NCBI GenBank assembly: GCA_024643725.1
Contig: JAHEMJ010000011.1
Span: 1 to 64,000, forward strand
From: Crocinitomicaceae bacterium
GTDB lineage: Bacteria; Bacteroidota; Bacteroidia; Flavobacteriales_D; Crocinitomicaceae
Length of the DNA: 64,000 bases
Direction: 5' to 3'
This document shows positions 34,762-43,897 of this stretch, one piece after another. The notes beneath the pieces were generated by a model that saw only the letters and a list, made by a program, of their open reading frames with translations, ran no database searches and was not told the DNA's origin. The position numbers and the translations under genes are program-made. Position 1 is the stretch's first letter. Every line of letters begins with the position of its first letter.

Positions 34762-35751
34762 ATGAAAAAAGTTGGTGTAAATGGTTTTGGTAGAATTGGA
34801 CGTTGTTTCACACGCATTGCATTGCTTGATCCACAAGTTGACGTGGCGTTGGTAAATGACTTGGCAGATGTGAAAACTCTTGCACATTTATTGAAGTATG
34901 ATTCCATCCATGGGAATTTTTCGTTGACATTTGAAATCAATGGAAATGAATTACATTTTTCCAATGGAAAAAAAATCACTTTTATTAGTGAACGAAATCC
35001 AGAATTAATTCCATGGTCCACGTTTGGAGTGGAGACTGTTTTAGAGTCCACAGGGTTATTTTTAACACGCGAAGCCGCTTCCAAACATTTAGTCGGAGGA
35101 GCAAAAAAAGTCATTATTTCAGCACCTGCAAACGATGAGGATATTCCTTCGGTTGTAATGGGGGTGAATAATGATTCAGTAGACTTTTGCGATGCGGTGA
35201 TTTCAAATGCTTCCTGTACGACCAATAATGCAGCACCAATGGTGAAGGTGTTGAAATCACTCATGGACATCGAAGTGGCATATATTTCAACGGTTCATAG
35301 TTACACGAGCGATCAGCGCTTACACGATGCACCACACAAGGATCTTCGTCGTGCTCGTGCAGCAGCAAATAGCATCATTCCGACATCGACTGGAGCAGCA
35401 AAAGCCATCACGCGCATCTTCCCCGATTTGAAAGGAAAAATCACAGGTGGAAGTTTCCGTGTACCAGTAACGGATGGATCTGTTACTGAATTAACTCTTG
35501 TAACAAAATCAAATGTGACGGTAGAACAAATCAATGCTGCCATGAAATTAGCCAGCGAAACAGATATGAAAGGAATTCTCGGTTATACGGAAGACCCGAT
35601 CGTTTCCTGTGATATCATAGGCAGTTCATACAGTTGTTTGTTCGATGCCGAATTGACAACTGTATTCAACGGACTCGTAAAAGTTGTTGGTTGGTATGAC
35701 AATGAAGCTGGATATTCCAATCGCTTGGTTGACGTGGTGAAAGCAAATTAA
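34762..35751 (+). CDS. gapA: Glyceraldehyde-3-phosphate dehydrogenase, type I
   Basis: GAPDH oxidises glyceraldehyde-3-phosphate to 1,3-bisphosphoglycerate. The 329-residue protein has the NAD Rossmann motif VNGFGRIGR at the N-terminus, the catalytic SNASCTTNNAAP (Cys152), the partner His in ISTVHSYTSDQ and the closing WYDNEAGYSNRLVDV. The Asp that selects NAD is present (NDLAD). The gene stands in its own unit between terminators, convergent with pgk, the next glycolytic step. Confidence 0.97.
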   Translation: MKKVGVNGFGRIGRCFTRIALLDPQVDVALVNDLADVKTLAHLLKYDSIHGNFSLTFEINGNELHFSNGKKITFISERNPELIPWSTFGVETVLESTGLFLTREAASKHLVGGAKKVIISAPANDEDIPSVVMGVNNDSVDFCDAVISNASCTTNNAAPMVKVLKSLMDIEVAYISTVHSYTSDQRLHDAPHKDLRRARAAANSIIPTSTGAAKAITRIFPDLKGKITGGSFRVPVTDGSVTELTLVTKSNVTVEQINAAMKLASETDMKGILGYTEDPIVSCDIIGSSYSCLFDAELTTVFNGLVKVVGWYDNEAGYSNRLVDVVKAN

Positions 35752-35797
35752 TCTTCAAATCAAAAAGTTTAGGATAAAGGAGATTATTTTTGATTGT

Positions 35798-35920
35798 GTT
35801 ACTTATTGGCATTGCCCCAAAAAGGTACTGTGTTAAAAAACAAGTTTTTTTTAAAAATTTGTTTTTTAAAGGAGAGTTTAACTCATCCCGTGTAGGCAGG
35901 CTTCTGTCTGCCTATTTTTC
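35798..35920 (+). ncRNA. Candidate small RNA
   Basis: A -7 promoter-like TATTTTTG (35785-35792) is followed by about 100 bp with no reading frame and one strong hairpin, then by an intrinsic terminator ending at about 35919. This is the normal outline of a small RNA gene, but no conserved family was recognised. The start is placed from the usual distance behind the -7 element. Confidence 0.3.
35893..35919 (+). terminator. Intrinsic terminator
   Basis: AGGCAG, an 8-nt loop and CTGCCT form a stem followed by TATTTTTC-type T-rich tail. Confidence 0.7.
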
Positions 35921-36095
35921 TCATAGTTAGGTTCATATTTGACTATTGTTAACACTTCGAAGAGAAAAATTCAAATAGAATTCGGAGTCTTGATCTTTTT
36001 GCGAACTTTTTGGATCAAGCCAAAAAGTGGGAGAAAAACAAATGTCAATGGATACAAAACTGTGTCATGCCCCAAGTTTTTGTCATGAGCCCAAA

Positions 36096-37289
36096 TTAAT
36101 CTTCAATAGCTTGAACACCAGGAAGTACTTTTCCTTCAAAATATTCAAGTAATGCGCCACCACCTGTGCTCACGTAGCTCACTTGGTCGCTCATGCCAAA
36201 TTTCTGAACGGCTGCAGCACTATCACCACCACCGATCAAACTAAATGCACCATTTCTCGTTGCTTCGGCTACAGCCAGCGCAACAGATTTCGTCCCATTT
36301 TCAAAGGCTTCCATTTCAAAAACGCCCATTGGACCATTCCAAAGAATGGTTTTGCTCGCCAATAAAACGTCGCGGAATGTTGCCACTGCTTGCGTGCCAA
36401 TATCCAAGCCCATCCATCCATCAGGAATTTCTTTACTCGAACAAACATCCGTCGCTGCATCCGCGGCAAAGCGATCAGCAATGGTTGAATCAATTGGCAA
36501 ATGAATTTGAACGCCTTTTTCTTTCGCTTTCGCCATGATTTCTAGGCATGTTTCTAAGCGCTCATCCTCGCAAAGTGATTGTCCAATTTGACCACCCTGT
36601 GCTTTGTAAAATGTGTAGGACATTCCTCCTCCGATGATGATGTGATCAGCGATGTTCAATAAATTTTCTACAATAAGTACTTTATCGGAAACCTTTGCTC
36701 CTCCAACGATTGCCGTGAATGGACGCTCTGCGTTATTCAATACTTTTCGTGCACTTTCCAATTCAGACTTCATTAAGAATCCAACCATTTTATCCGTTGG
36801 GAAAAACTGTGCAATTTGTGTCGTACTAGCATGCGCTCTATGGGCAGCCCCAAACGCATCGTTTACATAACAATCACCTAACGAAGCTAGTTTTTCTGCA
36901 AAGGCAAGATCCCCTTTCGTTTCCTCAGAATAAAAACGCACATTTTCCAATAAAAGAACGGAACCACTAGTCAGACTTTTGCTTTTTTCTTGAGCTTCCG
37001 CACCGATGCAATCTCCGGCAAATTCAACGGTTCTTCCCACCAATTTTTCAACGGTCGAACGGATGTGATTCAGCGAGAATTTATCTTCTGGACCTTCTTT
37101 CGGTCGGCCAAAATGTGACAATAAAATGACACTTCCGCCTTGGTTTAAAATGTGTTGAATGGTCGGTAACGCGGCACGAATACGCTTATCGTCTGTCACA
37201 GCCATGGTTTGCTTATCTAGTGGAACATTAAAATCTACGCGCACCAACGCACGCTTACCTTGGAAGTTGTATGTGTCGATTGAATTCAT
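36096..37289 (-). CDS. pgk: Phosphoglycerate kinase
   Basis: PGK transfers the acyl phosphate of 1,3-bisphosphoglycerate to ADP. I begin at the ATG at 37289 ([23 protein letters not shown]); the frame extends upstream only to a TTG at 37304. Expected motifs are present: RVDFNVPLD at the N-terminus, [40 protein letters not shown], the hinge WNGPMGVFE and [11 protein letters not shown] near the ATP site. At 397 residues it is normal. A -7 element lies 12 nt upstream. It converges on gapA across a 344-bp gap. Confidence 0.97.
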   Translation of the reverse strand: MNSIDTYNFQGKRALVRVDFNVPLDKQTMAVTDDKRIRAALPTIQHILNQGGSVILLSHFGRPKEGPEDKFSLNHIRSTVEKLVGRTVEFAGDCIGAEAQEKSKSLTSGSVLLLENVRFYSEETKGDLAFAEKLASLGDCYVNDAFGAAHRAHASTTQIAQFFPTDKMVGFLMKSELESARKVLNNAERPFTAIVGGAKVSDKVLIVENLLNIADHIIIGGGMSYTFYKAQGGQIGQSLCEDERLETCLEIMAKAKEKGVQIHLPIDSTIADRFAADAATDVCSSKEIPDGWMGLDIGTQAVATFRDVLLASKTILWNGPMGVFEMEAFENGTKSVALAVAEATRNGAFSLIGGGDSAAAVQKFGMSDQVSYVSTGGGALLEYFEGKVLPGVQAIED

Positions 37290-37301
37290 CTTTTTTTTCT
37301 G

Positions 37302-37309
37302 CAAAAGTA
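37302..37309 (-). promoter_or_regulatory. -7 promoter element of pgk
   Basis: TACTTTTG on the minus strand ends 12 nt before the pgk ATG at 37289. Confidence 0.5.
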
Positions 37310-37396
37310 ACGAAAGCGAATTTCTTGCGTTTGTTTCCGTGCAAGATTCTCGGTAAATTCATTTATTTTCTGCAGTTTTGTCTAAAATATCTTCCT

Positions 37397-40081
37397 ATGT
37401 TAAAATATACTTATTTCGTTTCTACGATTTTAATCCTTTCGGCTTGCCATCCATCGAAAGAAACAGTTCAAGAATTAGAGTCTTGGTCAGAACCTGTAAC
37501 TGAAGAAGTCATGATGTCTGAAGGGGATCTCGGAGAAATGCCGTATGATGAGATGGCGATGATGGAAGAAAACCCATACGTAAGAGGAATATACAATTCA
37601 TCTCGTACCTTACAAACGGATTTAGTTCATACGCGTTTAGAGGTGAGCTTTGATTGGGAGCATGCTCGCTTAAACGGGAAAGAAATATTGACAGCAAAAC
37701 AACACTTTCATCCATCAGATAGCTTAATTCTCGATGCAAAAGGAATGGACATTCTATCTGTGGAGATGAATAACAAGAAGTTGAATTACACCTACAAGGA
37801 TTCCTTGCATTTGCGCATTCAATTGGATCGAAAATACACGCGTGAGGAGAAATTTAACGTGACCATTCAATATGTAGCAAAACCAGATGAGCGTAAAGTG
37901 GGAGGTAGTGCAGCCATCACATCAGATAAAGGACTTTATTTCATCAATCCAAAAGGAGAAGATAAAACGAAGATGCCACAAATTTGGACACAAGGTGAAA
38001 CAGAAGCAAATAGCGTTTGGTTTCCTACGGTAGATGCACCAAATGCAAAATCTACGGAAGAAATTATCATGACCGTTCAGGACAAATACATGACGCTTTC
38101 CAATGGAAAGTTGATTTCGTCTAAAAAGAATGCGGATGGTACGCGCACGGATCATTGGAAACAAGATTTACCACACGCTCCTTACTTATTCATGATGGCC
38201 GTGGGTGAATTTAAAATAGTGAAAGACTACTACACGCGCAAGGATGGTTCCAAAATGGAAGTGAATTACATCGTTGAGCCCGCATACGAAAAAGATGCAA
38301 AAGCAATTTTTGGTGAAACCCCTGAAATGATTCGCTTTTTCTCAGAACGTTTAGGTGTTGATTTTGCTTGGGATAAATACTCCCAAATTGTCGTAAGAGA
38401 CTATGTTTCTGGGGCGATGGAAAACACAGGCGCAGTTGTTTTTGGTGATTATGTTTACAAAACCGAGCGCGAGCTGTTAGATGCCAACGATCAATCCACC
38501 ATTGCACACGAATTGTTTCACCATTGGTTTGGTGATTTAGTGACGTGCGAATCATGGGCGAACTTACCATTGAATGAATCCTTTGCAAACTATTCACAGT
38601 ACTTGTGGGACGAGCATCGCTTTGGATTAGATGAAGCGGATTATCAAGCGGAAAGTGAAGCGGATGGCTATTTTAGTTCTGCGGAAAATGGCGGATATTT
38701 CAATTTGATTCGCTACGATTACAACGACAAAGAAGACATGTTTGACGGACATTCGTACAATAAAGGTGGACGCATCCTACACATGTTACGCAATTACCTC
38801 GGTGACGAAGCTTTCTTTAAAGGATTGAATCTTTACTTGACATCAAATAAATTTAAAGCAGCCGAAGTACACAACTTACGCATGGCGTTCGAAGAAGTTT
38901 CTGGAGAGGATTTAAATTGGTTCTTTGACCAATGGTTCTTGAACAATGGACATCCAATTTTAGAGGTTACACAAAACGTCAATAAAGCATCCAACATGCT
39001 CACGCTAACCGTGAAACAATTACAAGATTACAATGAGTTCCCAATTTACAAACTTCCTGTCGACGTCGCGATTTGGGATGGAGCAGGTAAAACAACAAAA
39101 CGCATTGTCATTGATTCCGTTGAACAACAGTTCCAATTTCAATTGACAGGAGAGTTGAAAAATGTATTGTTTGATGAACCTCAAATGTTGCTAGGAAAAG
39201 TATTTGAAGACAAACCAGTAGATCAATTTATTTTCCAATACCACCAAAATACACGATGGAAAGCACGTAACACCGCCTTGAAACGCGTTGGGAATTTACC
39301 AACAGAACAAGCAAAAAATTTGGTGAAAGACGCATTGAAAGATCCATTCTGGAACATACGTGTTACCGCATTAGAGGCCATCGAAAAAATGTCAAAAGAG
39401 GACGCGAAAACTTATTTAGCACAAGTGAAGGACTTGGCCATGAACGATCCGAAATCGGATGTTCGTACTGCAGCCATAGGACTGATGACCTTGTTGGAAG
39501 GAGATGAAGCCAAAGAATTTTACAAATCCTTCTTCGAAAAAGAAAAATCGTACAACGCCCTTTCAGCTGGACTAGGATCGTACATCAAAGTAGATGAAAA
39601 AGATGCTTTAACGATTGCGCGAAACATGAAAAACGAACCAGCGAAACCACTAAAAGTTACCGTGGCTGAGGTGATCGCGCAAATCGGAGATTCATCGGAT
39701 TATGATTATTTGGATCAATTGATTTATCACAGCGATTTGAAAGGATATGACGAATTGAGAACGATGATTTCATATGCCGTTTACATCATGCGAATGAACA
39801 TCGATTTGCAGGAGAAATCACATGCGGTCTATATCCACTACAACGAAGTAGGTTCGGATTTAACGAAATACTGGGTAAAACAAGCCATTCAATTCAACGT
39901 TCAAAACTATATGGAAATCGTGAATTCATTGGAAATGGAAATTGCTGAATTGGATGAGAGCAAATCTTTCGCGAAAGCAGACGAAAAGAAACGCATTAAA
40001 CAACGCTACGAAGACTTGATTCAAAACTTGATGCCATTAGCTCAAAGTGAAGAAGAACCGTTAGACGGAGAAGGAAACTAA
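37397..40081 (+). CDS. M1-family metallo-aminopeptidase lipoprotein with HEAT repeats
   Basis: The chosen start at 37397 yields an 894-residue lipoprotein (MLKYTYFVSTILILSAC, lipobox Cys17). The M1 core shows the substrate motif GAMENTGA and the zinc motif HELFHHWFGDLVTC with the third ligand Glu in LNESFANY; a C-terminal stretch of about 250 residues is helical and HEAT-like (LPTEQAKNLVKDALKDPFW, DVRTAAIGLMTL). It should trim peptides at the cell envelope. The frame is open upstream to 37271, but that part is antisense to the pgk start and has no signal peptide. Its stop is within 4 bp of the convergent SDR gene. Confidence 0.92.
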   Translation: MLKYTYFVSTILILSACHPSKETVQELESWSEPVTEEVMMSEGDLGEMPYDEMAMMEENPYVRGIYNSSRTLQTDLVHTRLEVSFDWEHARLNGKEILTAKQHFHPSDSLILDAKGMDILSVEMNNKKLNYTYKDSLHLRIQLDRKYTREEKFNVTIQYVAKPDERKVGGSAAITSDKGLYFINPKGEDKTKMPQIWTQGETEANSVWFPTVDAPNAKSTEEIIMTVQDKYMTLSNGKLISSKKNADGTRTDHWKQDLPHAPYLFMMAVGEFKIVKDYYTRKDGSKMEVNYIVEPAYEKDAKAIFGETPEMIRFFSERLGVDFAWDKYSQIVVRDYVSGAMENTGAVVFGDYVYKTERELLDANDQSTIAHELFHHWFGDLVTCESWANLPLNESFANYSQYLWDEHRFGLDEADYQAESEADGYFSSAENGGYFNLIRYDYNDKEDMFDGHSYNKGGRILHMLRNYLGDEAFFKGLNLYLTSNKFKAAEVHNLRMAFEEVSGEDLNWFFDQWFLNNGHPILEVTQNVNKASNMLTLTVKQLQDYNEFPIYKLPVDVAIWDGAGKTTKRIVIDSVEQQFQFQLTGELKNVLFDEPQMLLGKVFEDKPVDQFIFQYHQNTRWKARNTALKRVGNLPTEQAKNLVKDALKDPFWNIRVTALEAIEKMSKEDAKTYLAQVKDLAMNDPKSDVRTAAIGLMTLLEGDEAKEFYKSFFEKEKSYNALSAGLGSYIKVDEKDALTIARNMKNEPAKPLKVTVAEVIAQIGDSSDYDYLDQLIYHSDLKGYDELRTMISYAVYIMRMNIDLQEKSHAVYIHYNEVGSDLTKYWVKQAIQFNVQNYMEIVNSLEMEIAELDESKSFAKADEKKRIKQRYEDLIQNLMPLAQSEEEPLDGEGN

Positions 40082-40839
40082 GATTCCTTGTGTAAAATAC
40101 TGGTGCTTGCTTGTGCCGTGGGCATGATGGTAATGTCGCTGATGTTTACATGTGCAGGACGCGTCACCGCAAATAATACGCTGTCCGCGATGTCTTGCGC
40201 TTGCAATGCTTCGTATCCTTCATATACAGAATCGGCAGTTTCTTGATCTCCTTTGAATCGAACCAAGGAAAACTCAGTTTCTGCTGCTCCTGGAGCGATA
40301 TTCGTAACCTTAATTCCAAACGACACTAAGTCAATGCGCATGGATCGCGAAAGTGCATCTACCGCGTGTTTGCTCGCACAGTAAACATTTCCGCCAGCAT
40401 ACACCTCTTTTCCAGCGATGCTTGCAATGTTGACGATGTGTCCGTTCTTTTGTTTTTTCAAATAAGGAACAACCGCTTTTGTCACGTATAATAGCCCTTT
40501 AATGTTGGTGTCAATCATCCGATTCCAATCGTCAGAGATTCCCTGATCAATGGGACCACGTCCTACGGCTAATCCAGCATTATTCACTAGGATTTCAATG
40601 TGGTCTTTAACAGAATCCGAAAGGGATGCAAGTGCTGAAATAACGGATTGCTCATCGCGCACATCAACCGTAAGCATTTCGATTTGAACGGGTAAATGAC
40701 TCAAGTTAGCTTTCAAAGATTCCAATCGTTCGGTGCGACGTGCAGCGATGATTAATGAATATCCTTCCTTCGCCAATGATTGAGCAATCGCTTCTCCAAA
40801 TCCCGAGCTTGCTCCTGTAATTAATGCATATCCTTTCAT
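40078..40839 (-). CDS. Short-chain dehydrogenase/reductase
   Basis: This 253-residue NAD(P)-dependent Rossmann oxidoreductase has the cofactor motif TGASSGFGEAIA near residue 8, the NNAGLAVGRG motif and the catalytic Ser-Tyr-Lys set in NIASIAGKEVYAGGNVYCASKHAV. It belongs to the classical SDRs related to YdfG (serine/3-hydroxy acid dehydrogenases); the substrate is not predictable. It diverges from htpG and converges on the M1 peptidase gene with a 4-bp overlap. Confidence 0.92.
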   Translation of the reverse strand: MKGYALITGASSGFGEAIAQSLAKEGYSLIIAARRTERLESLKANLSHLPVQIEMLTVDVRDEQSVISALASLSDSVKDHIEILVNNAGLAVGRGPIDQGISDDWNRMIDTNIKGLLYVTKAVVPYLKKQKNGHIVNIASIAGKEVYAGGNVYCASKHAVDALSRSMRIDLVSFGIKVTNIAPGAAETEFSLVRFKGDQETADSVYEGYEALQAQDIADSVLFAVTRPAHVNISDITIMPTAQASTSILHKES

Positions 40840-40899
40840 GCTACAAAAGTGACAAAATAATTCTAAAGTCTATTGAATTCTGACGAAAGGGAACGAAAT

Positions 40900-40945
40900 C
40901 TTGTCAATTTGTCACTTTTTCTCAAGTGGCATATTCCTTGACAAG
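40900..40945. promoter_or_regulatory. Nested inverted repeat upstream of htpG
   Basis: Perfect outer arms CTTGTCAA (40900-40907) and TTGACAAG (40938-40945) enclose inner arms CACTT (40913-40917) and AAGTG (40924-40928). It ends 23 bp before the htpG ATG. It is either an operator or an RNA fold at the front of the message. It is not a CIRCE element. Confidence 0.55.
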
Positions 40946-40968
40946 TGAAGGGAAATAAATTAATTATC

Positions 40969-42858
40969 ATGAAAACAGGACAAATACACGTACAAACAGA
41001 AAACATTTTTCCGATCATTAAAAAATTCTTGTATTCCGACCACGAAATTTTCCTTCGTGAATTGGTTTCAAATGCGGTGGATGCTTCTCAAAAACTTCAT
41101 GTGCTCGCAAAAAGTGGCGAGTTTAAAGGAGAAGTCGGTGATTTGAAAGTAGAAGTGATTCTCGATAAAGAAGAAAAAACACTGACGATTCGCGACCGAG
41201 GAATTGGAATGACAGCAGATGAAATCGATAAGTACATCAATCAAATTGCTTTTTCTGGCGCAGAGGAATTCGTGCAACAATACAAAGGAAAAGAAGGGGC
41301 TGAACAAATCATTGGGCATTTCGGTCTTGGATTCTATTCTGCATTCATGGTTGCTGAACGCGTTCAAATTAAAACCTTAGCGCGCCATGAGGGATCTCAA
41401 GCAGTGCAGTGGGAGAGTAATGGTTCTCCAGAATATACGATCACAGAAATCGAGAAAGTGGACCGTGGAACAGATATCGTTTTGTTCATCAATGAAGAGT
41501 CCGTAGAATTCTTGGAAAAAGCACGCATTGAAGGAATTTTAACGAAATATTGTAAGTTCTTGCCAATTCCTGTGTTCTTTGGAATGAAGACGGAGTATGT
41601 AGATTCACCAGAAGGAGAAAAAGATGAGGATGGAAAAGTGAAACGCGTTGCGATTGAGGTTCCAAATCAAGTGAACAATGTCGCTCCAGCTTGGACGAAA
41701 GCACCAGTAGATTTAAGTCCAGAAGATTATAGCTCCTTCTACCGTGAATTATATCCAGCAACCTTCGATGAGCCGTTGTTCCATATTCACTTAAATGTGG
41801 ACTATCCATTTAACTTAACAGGGATTCTCTATTTCCCGAAAATCAAGGAAAATGTAGAAGTGCAACGTAACAAAATCAATTTATACTGTAACCAAGTATT
41901 CATTACAGACAGCGTAGCGGAAATCGTTCCGGAATTCTTAACCTTGCTTCATGGAGTGATTGATTCTCCAGATATTCCATTAAACGTTTCTCGTTCTTAC
42001 TTGCAAAGTGATGGAAATGTGAAGAAAATATCCGCACACATCACCAAGAAAGTAGCGGACAAGTTGGCAGAAATGTTCAAGAAAGACCGAGCTGATTTTG
42101 AATCCAAATGGGATGATTTACAGATTTTCGTTCAGTATGGAATGTTATCCGAGGAAAAATTTGCAGACAAAGCCAAAGAATTTAACTTGGTAAAAAACAC
42201 AGCGAATGAATACTTTACGTTGGAAGAATACCAAGAGAAAATCAAGGCTCTTCAAACGGATAAAGACAATAAAGTAATTGTTCTTTACACGAACAATCCA
42301 GAGGAACAATTTTCTTTTGTGAAAAAAGCGAAAGACCGTGGTTATGATGTGTTGCACCTAGATGGTCCATTGGCTTCACACTGGATTTCTAAAATGGAAC
42401 AGAGCTTAGAAAATGTAAGTTTTGTGCGCGTCGATTCTGATTCATTGGATAAACTCATCAAAAAAACAGATGAAATCCCGTCAAAATTATCGAAAGAAGA
42501 TGAAGAGAAATTAAAGCCTGTTTTTGAATCGAATGTGACAAAAGAGAAATTCACGGTTCAATTCGAAAGCATGAGTGAAAGCGAAGCGCCAATCATCATC
42601 ACACAACCGGAGTTCATACGAAGAATGATGGAGCAACAACGATTAGGTGGTGGCGGATTCTACGGAGCTTTCCCAGAAATGTACAATTTGACGGTCAATG
42701 CAAACCATCCGGTAGTCGGGTCACTTTTACAGAAAAAGGAAGACGAACAACAGGCTGTGACAAAGCAGTTGGTAGATTTAGCTTTGTTGGCACAAGGTAT
42801 GTTAAAAGGCGAAGCATTGGATCAATTCATTCAGCGAAACATCGAACATATTGCTTAA
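40969..42858 (+). CDS. htpG: Molecular chaperone HtpG (Hsp90)
   Basis: HtpG is the bacterial Hsp90, an ATP-driven chaperone. I start at the ATG at 40969 (629 residues, MKTGQIHVQTENIFPII), since the upstream GTG at 40945 lies in the inverted repeat. GHKL ATP-site motifs are present: ELVSNAVDAS, DRGIGMTADEI, GHFGLGFYSAFMVA and GTDIVL; the middle domain (GILYFPK, LNVSRSYLQSD) and the C-terminal dimerisation domain follow. Regulation probably involves the nested inverted repeat upstream. A membrane DnaJ-domain protein is next downstream. Confidence 0.97.
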   Translation: MKTGQIHVQTENIFPIIKKFLYSDHEIFLRELVSNAVDASQKLHVLAKSGEFKGEVGDLKVEVILDKEEKTLTIRDRGIGMTADEIDKYINQIAFSGAEEFVQQYKGKEGAEQIIGHFGLGFYSAFMVAERVQIKTLARHEGSQAVQWESNGSPEYTITEIEKVDRGTDIVLFINEESVEFLEKARIEGILTKYCKFLPIPVFFGMKTEYVDSPEGEKDEDGKVKRVAIEVPNQVNNVAPAWTKAPVDLSPEDYSSFYRELYPATFDEPLFHIHLNVDYPFNLTGILYFPKIKENVEVQRNKINLYCNQVFITDSVAEIVPEFLTLLHGVIDSPDIPLNVSRSYLQSDGNVKKISAHITKKVADKLAEMFKKDRADFESKWDDLQIFVQYGMLSEEKFADKAKEFNLVKNTANEYFTLEEYQEKIKALQTDKDNKVIVLYTNNPEEQFSFVKKAKDRGYDVLHLDGPLASHWISKMEQSLENVSFVRVDSDSLDKLIKKTDEIPSKLSKEDEEKLKPVFESNVTKEKFTVQFESMSESEAPIIITQPEFIRRMMEQQRLGGGGFYGAFPEMYNLTVNANHPVVGSLLQKKEDEQQAVTKQLVDLALLAQGMLKGEALDQFIQRNIEHIA

Positions 42859-42895
42859 ATAAGTAGTTTTGGAAAGAAATTAAGAAGCGGAAATT

Positions 42896-43657
42896 TTGTA
42901 CAAGTGGATATTTGGCGTCGGGGCCTTTATGATTACCCGAAAACTTGGTTTGGGTATCTTGGGTTTCGTCATCGGGTCCCTGGTTGATCAATTTAACGCA
43001 GGGAATGCGAATGGAAAATCCAATGAGCGCTCTGGCGCACAAGATCCATTTGAGTTTTACCGCAGACAATCTTCGCTTTACGATGTTCCAACGATGTTAA
43101 TGGCGCTTTCTGCCGTGGTGATGAAAGCAGATGGTAAAGTCCTGAAAGTGGAGTTGGATTACGTGAAACGATTTTTCGCAGATCAATTCGGTAATCGCTT
43201 TACCAGTGAGCATTTACAAATCTTGAAGCAATTTTTGGACACGGGAAATGTCCCCTTGCAACAAATATGTACGGATATCCGTGGAAGAATGCCTGTTGAA
43301 GTGCGCGTTCAACTGATTCACTATTTATTTGGAATTGCCAAAGCCGATGGAGATGTAGGGGCCGCTGAAATGAATACCATTGCTAAAATCGCAACAATGT
43401 TGGGTGTTTCTGCGGTGGACTTCGAATCGGTGAAAAATATGTTCTATCGCAATGTCGACTCGGATTATAAAATCTTGGGTATTACAGAGCAAGCGACAGA
43501 TGAGGAAGTGAAAAAAGCATATCGAAAAATGGCCATTTCCTTCCATCCCGACAAAGTAGCTCAGATGGGAGAAGAATACCAAAAAGGAGCGAAAGAGAAG
43601 TTTCAACGGATTCAGGATGCCTACGAAGCGATTAAAAAAAGACGCGGATTTAAATAA
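42896..43657 (+). CDS. TerB/DnaJ-domain membrane protein (DjlA-like)
   Basis: This 253-residue protein resembles DjlA: an N-terminal membrane segment (about 10-30, LGLGILGFVIGSLVDQ), a TerB-like helical domain (55-170, ALSAVVMKADGKVLKVELDYV) and a C-terminal J domain with the HPD motif in AISFHPDKVA, the signature that stimulates DnaK ATPase. The frame opens at a TTG at 42896; the next Met is at 42929. The preceding gene is htpG (37 bp upstream), and xseB follows after 6 bp, so a chaperone-linked operon is possible. Confidence 0.85.
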   Translation: MYKWIFGVGAFMITRKLGLGILGFVIGSLVDQFNAGNANGKSNERSGAQDPFEFYRRQSSLYDVPTMLMALSAVVMKADGKVLKVELDYVKRFFADQFGNRFTSEHLQILKQFLDTGNVPLQQICTDIRGRMPVEVRVQLIHYLFGIAKADGDVGAAEMNTIAKIATMLGVSAVDFESVKNMFYRNVDSDYKILGITEQATDEEVKKAYRKMAISFHPDKVAQMGEEYQKGAKEKFQRIQDAYEAIKKRRGFK

Positions 43658-43663
43658 ACAAGC

Positions 43664-43864
43664 ATGACCTACACTGAAGCGTACGAAGAACTGCAGCGCA
43701 TTGTTCAAAGAATGGAAAGCGGTCAAGTGAATGTCGACGAGTTGGCGTTGAATGTCAAACGTGCGGCAGAATTGATACAAGTCTGTAAAGCGAAATTGCA
43801 TGAAACTGAGTCGGATGTTCAGAAAATTCTGAAAGATCTTGATGCAACAGCAAGTGAAGACTAA
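43664..43864 (+). CDS. xseB: Exodeoxyribonuclease VII small subunit
   Basis: This 66-residue protein has the XseB pattern: MTYTEAYEELQRIVQRMESG, LALNVKRAAELIQVCKAKL and a short acidic end, which form the helical pair that packs against XseA. XseA is not in the window. Small subunits are usually 60-80 residues, so the length fits. It lies 6 bp behind the DnaJ gene. Confidence 0.9.
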   Translation: MTYTEAYEELQRIVQRMESGQVNVDELALNVKRAAELIQVCKAKLHETESDVQKILKDLDATASED

Positions 43865-43874
43865 TTGCTTTTCC

Positions 43875-43882
43875 TACCTTTG
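43875..43882 (+). promoter_or_regulatory. -7 promoter element of the purM-like gene
   Basis: TACCTTTG lies 15 nt before the ATG at 43898. Confidence 0.45.
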
Positions 43883-43897
43883 CAAACAAATTAACGT

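Larger units (their letters stand above)
35752..36095. other. Long intergenic region between gapA and pgk with hairpins
   Basis: This 344-bp region has no convincing reading frame. It holds a -7 promoter-like TATTTTTG at 35785-35792, an 11-bp AT-rich inverted repeat (TTAAAAAACAA at 35833, TTGTTTTTTAA at 35859), a terminator at 35893 and a 9-bp inverted repeat (ACTTTTTGG/CCAAAAAGT, 36005-36028) beyond the end of pgk. Confidence 0.5.

Noticed and set aside
34755-35270. 171-codon frame antisense to gapA
   Set aside because: Lies wholly inside an unmistakable GAPDH gene and has no family pattern.
36269-36538. Overlapping frames within pgk on both strands
   Set aside because: Shadow frames inside a certain phosphoglycerate kinase gene.
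40860-40968. CIRCE operator for HrcA upstream of htpG
   Set aside because: The arms do not match TTAGCACTC-N9-GAGTGCTAA.
43325-43801. 158-codon frame antisense to the DnaJ/TerB and xseB genes
   Set aside because: Phe/His/Cys-rich translation typical of a shadow frame; both sense genes are certain.
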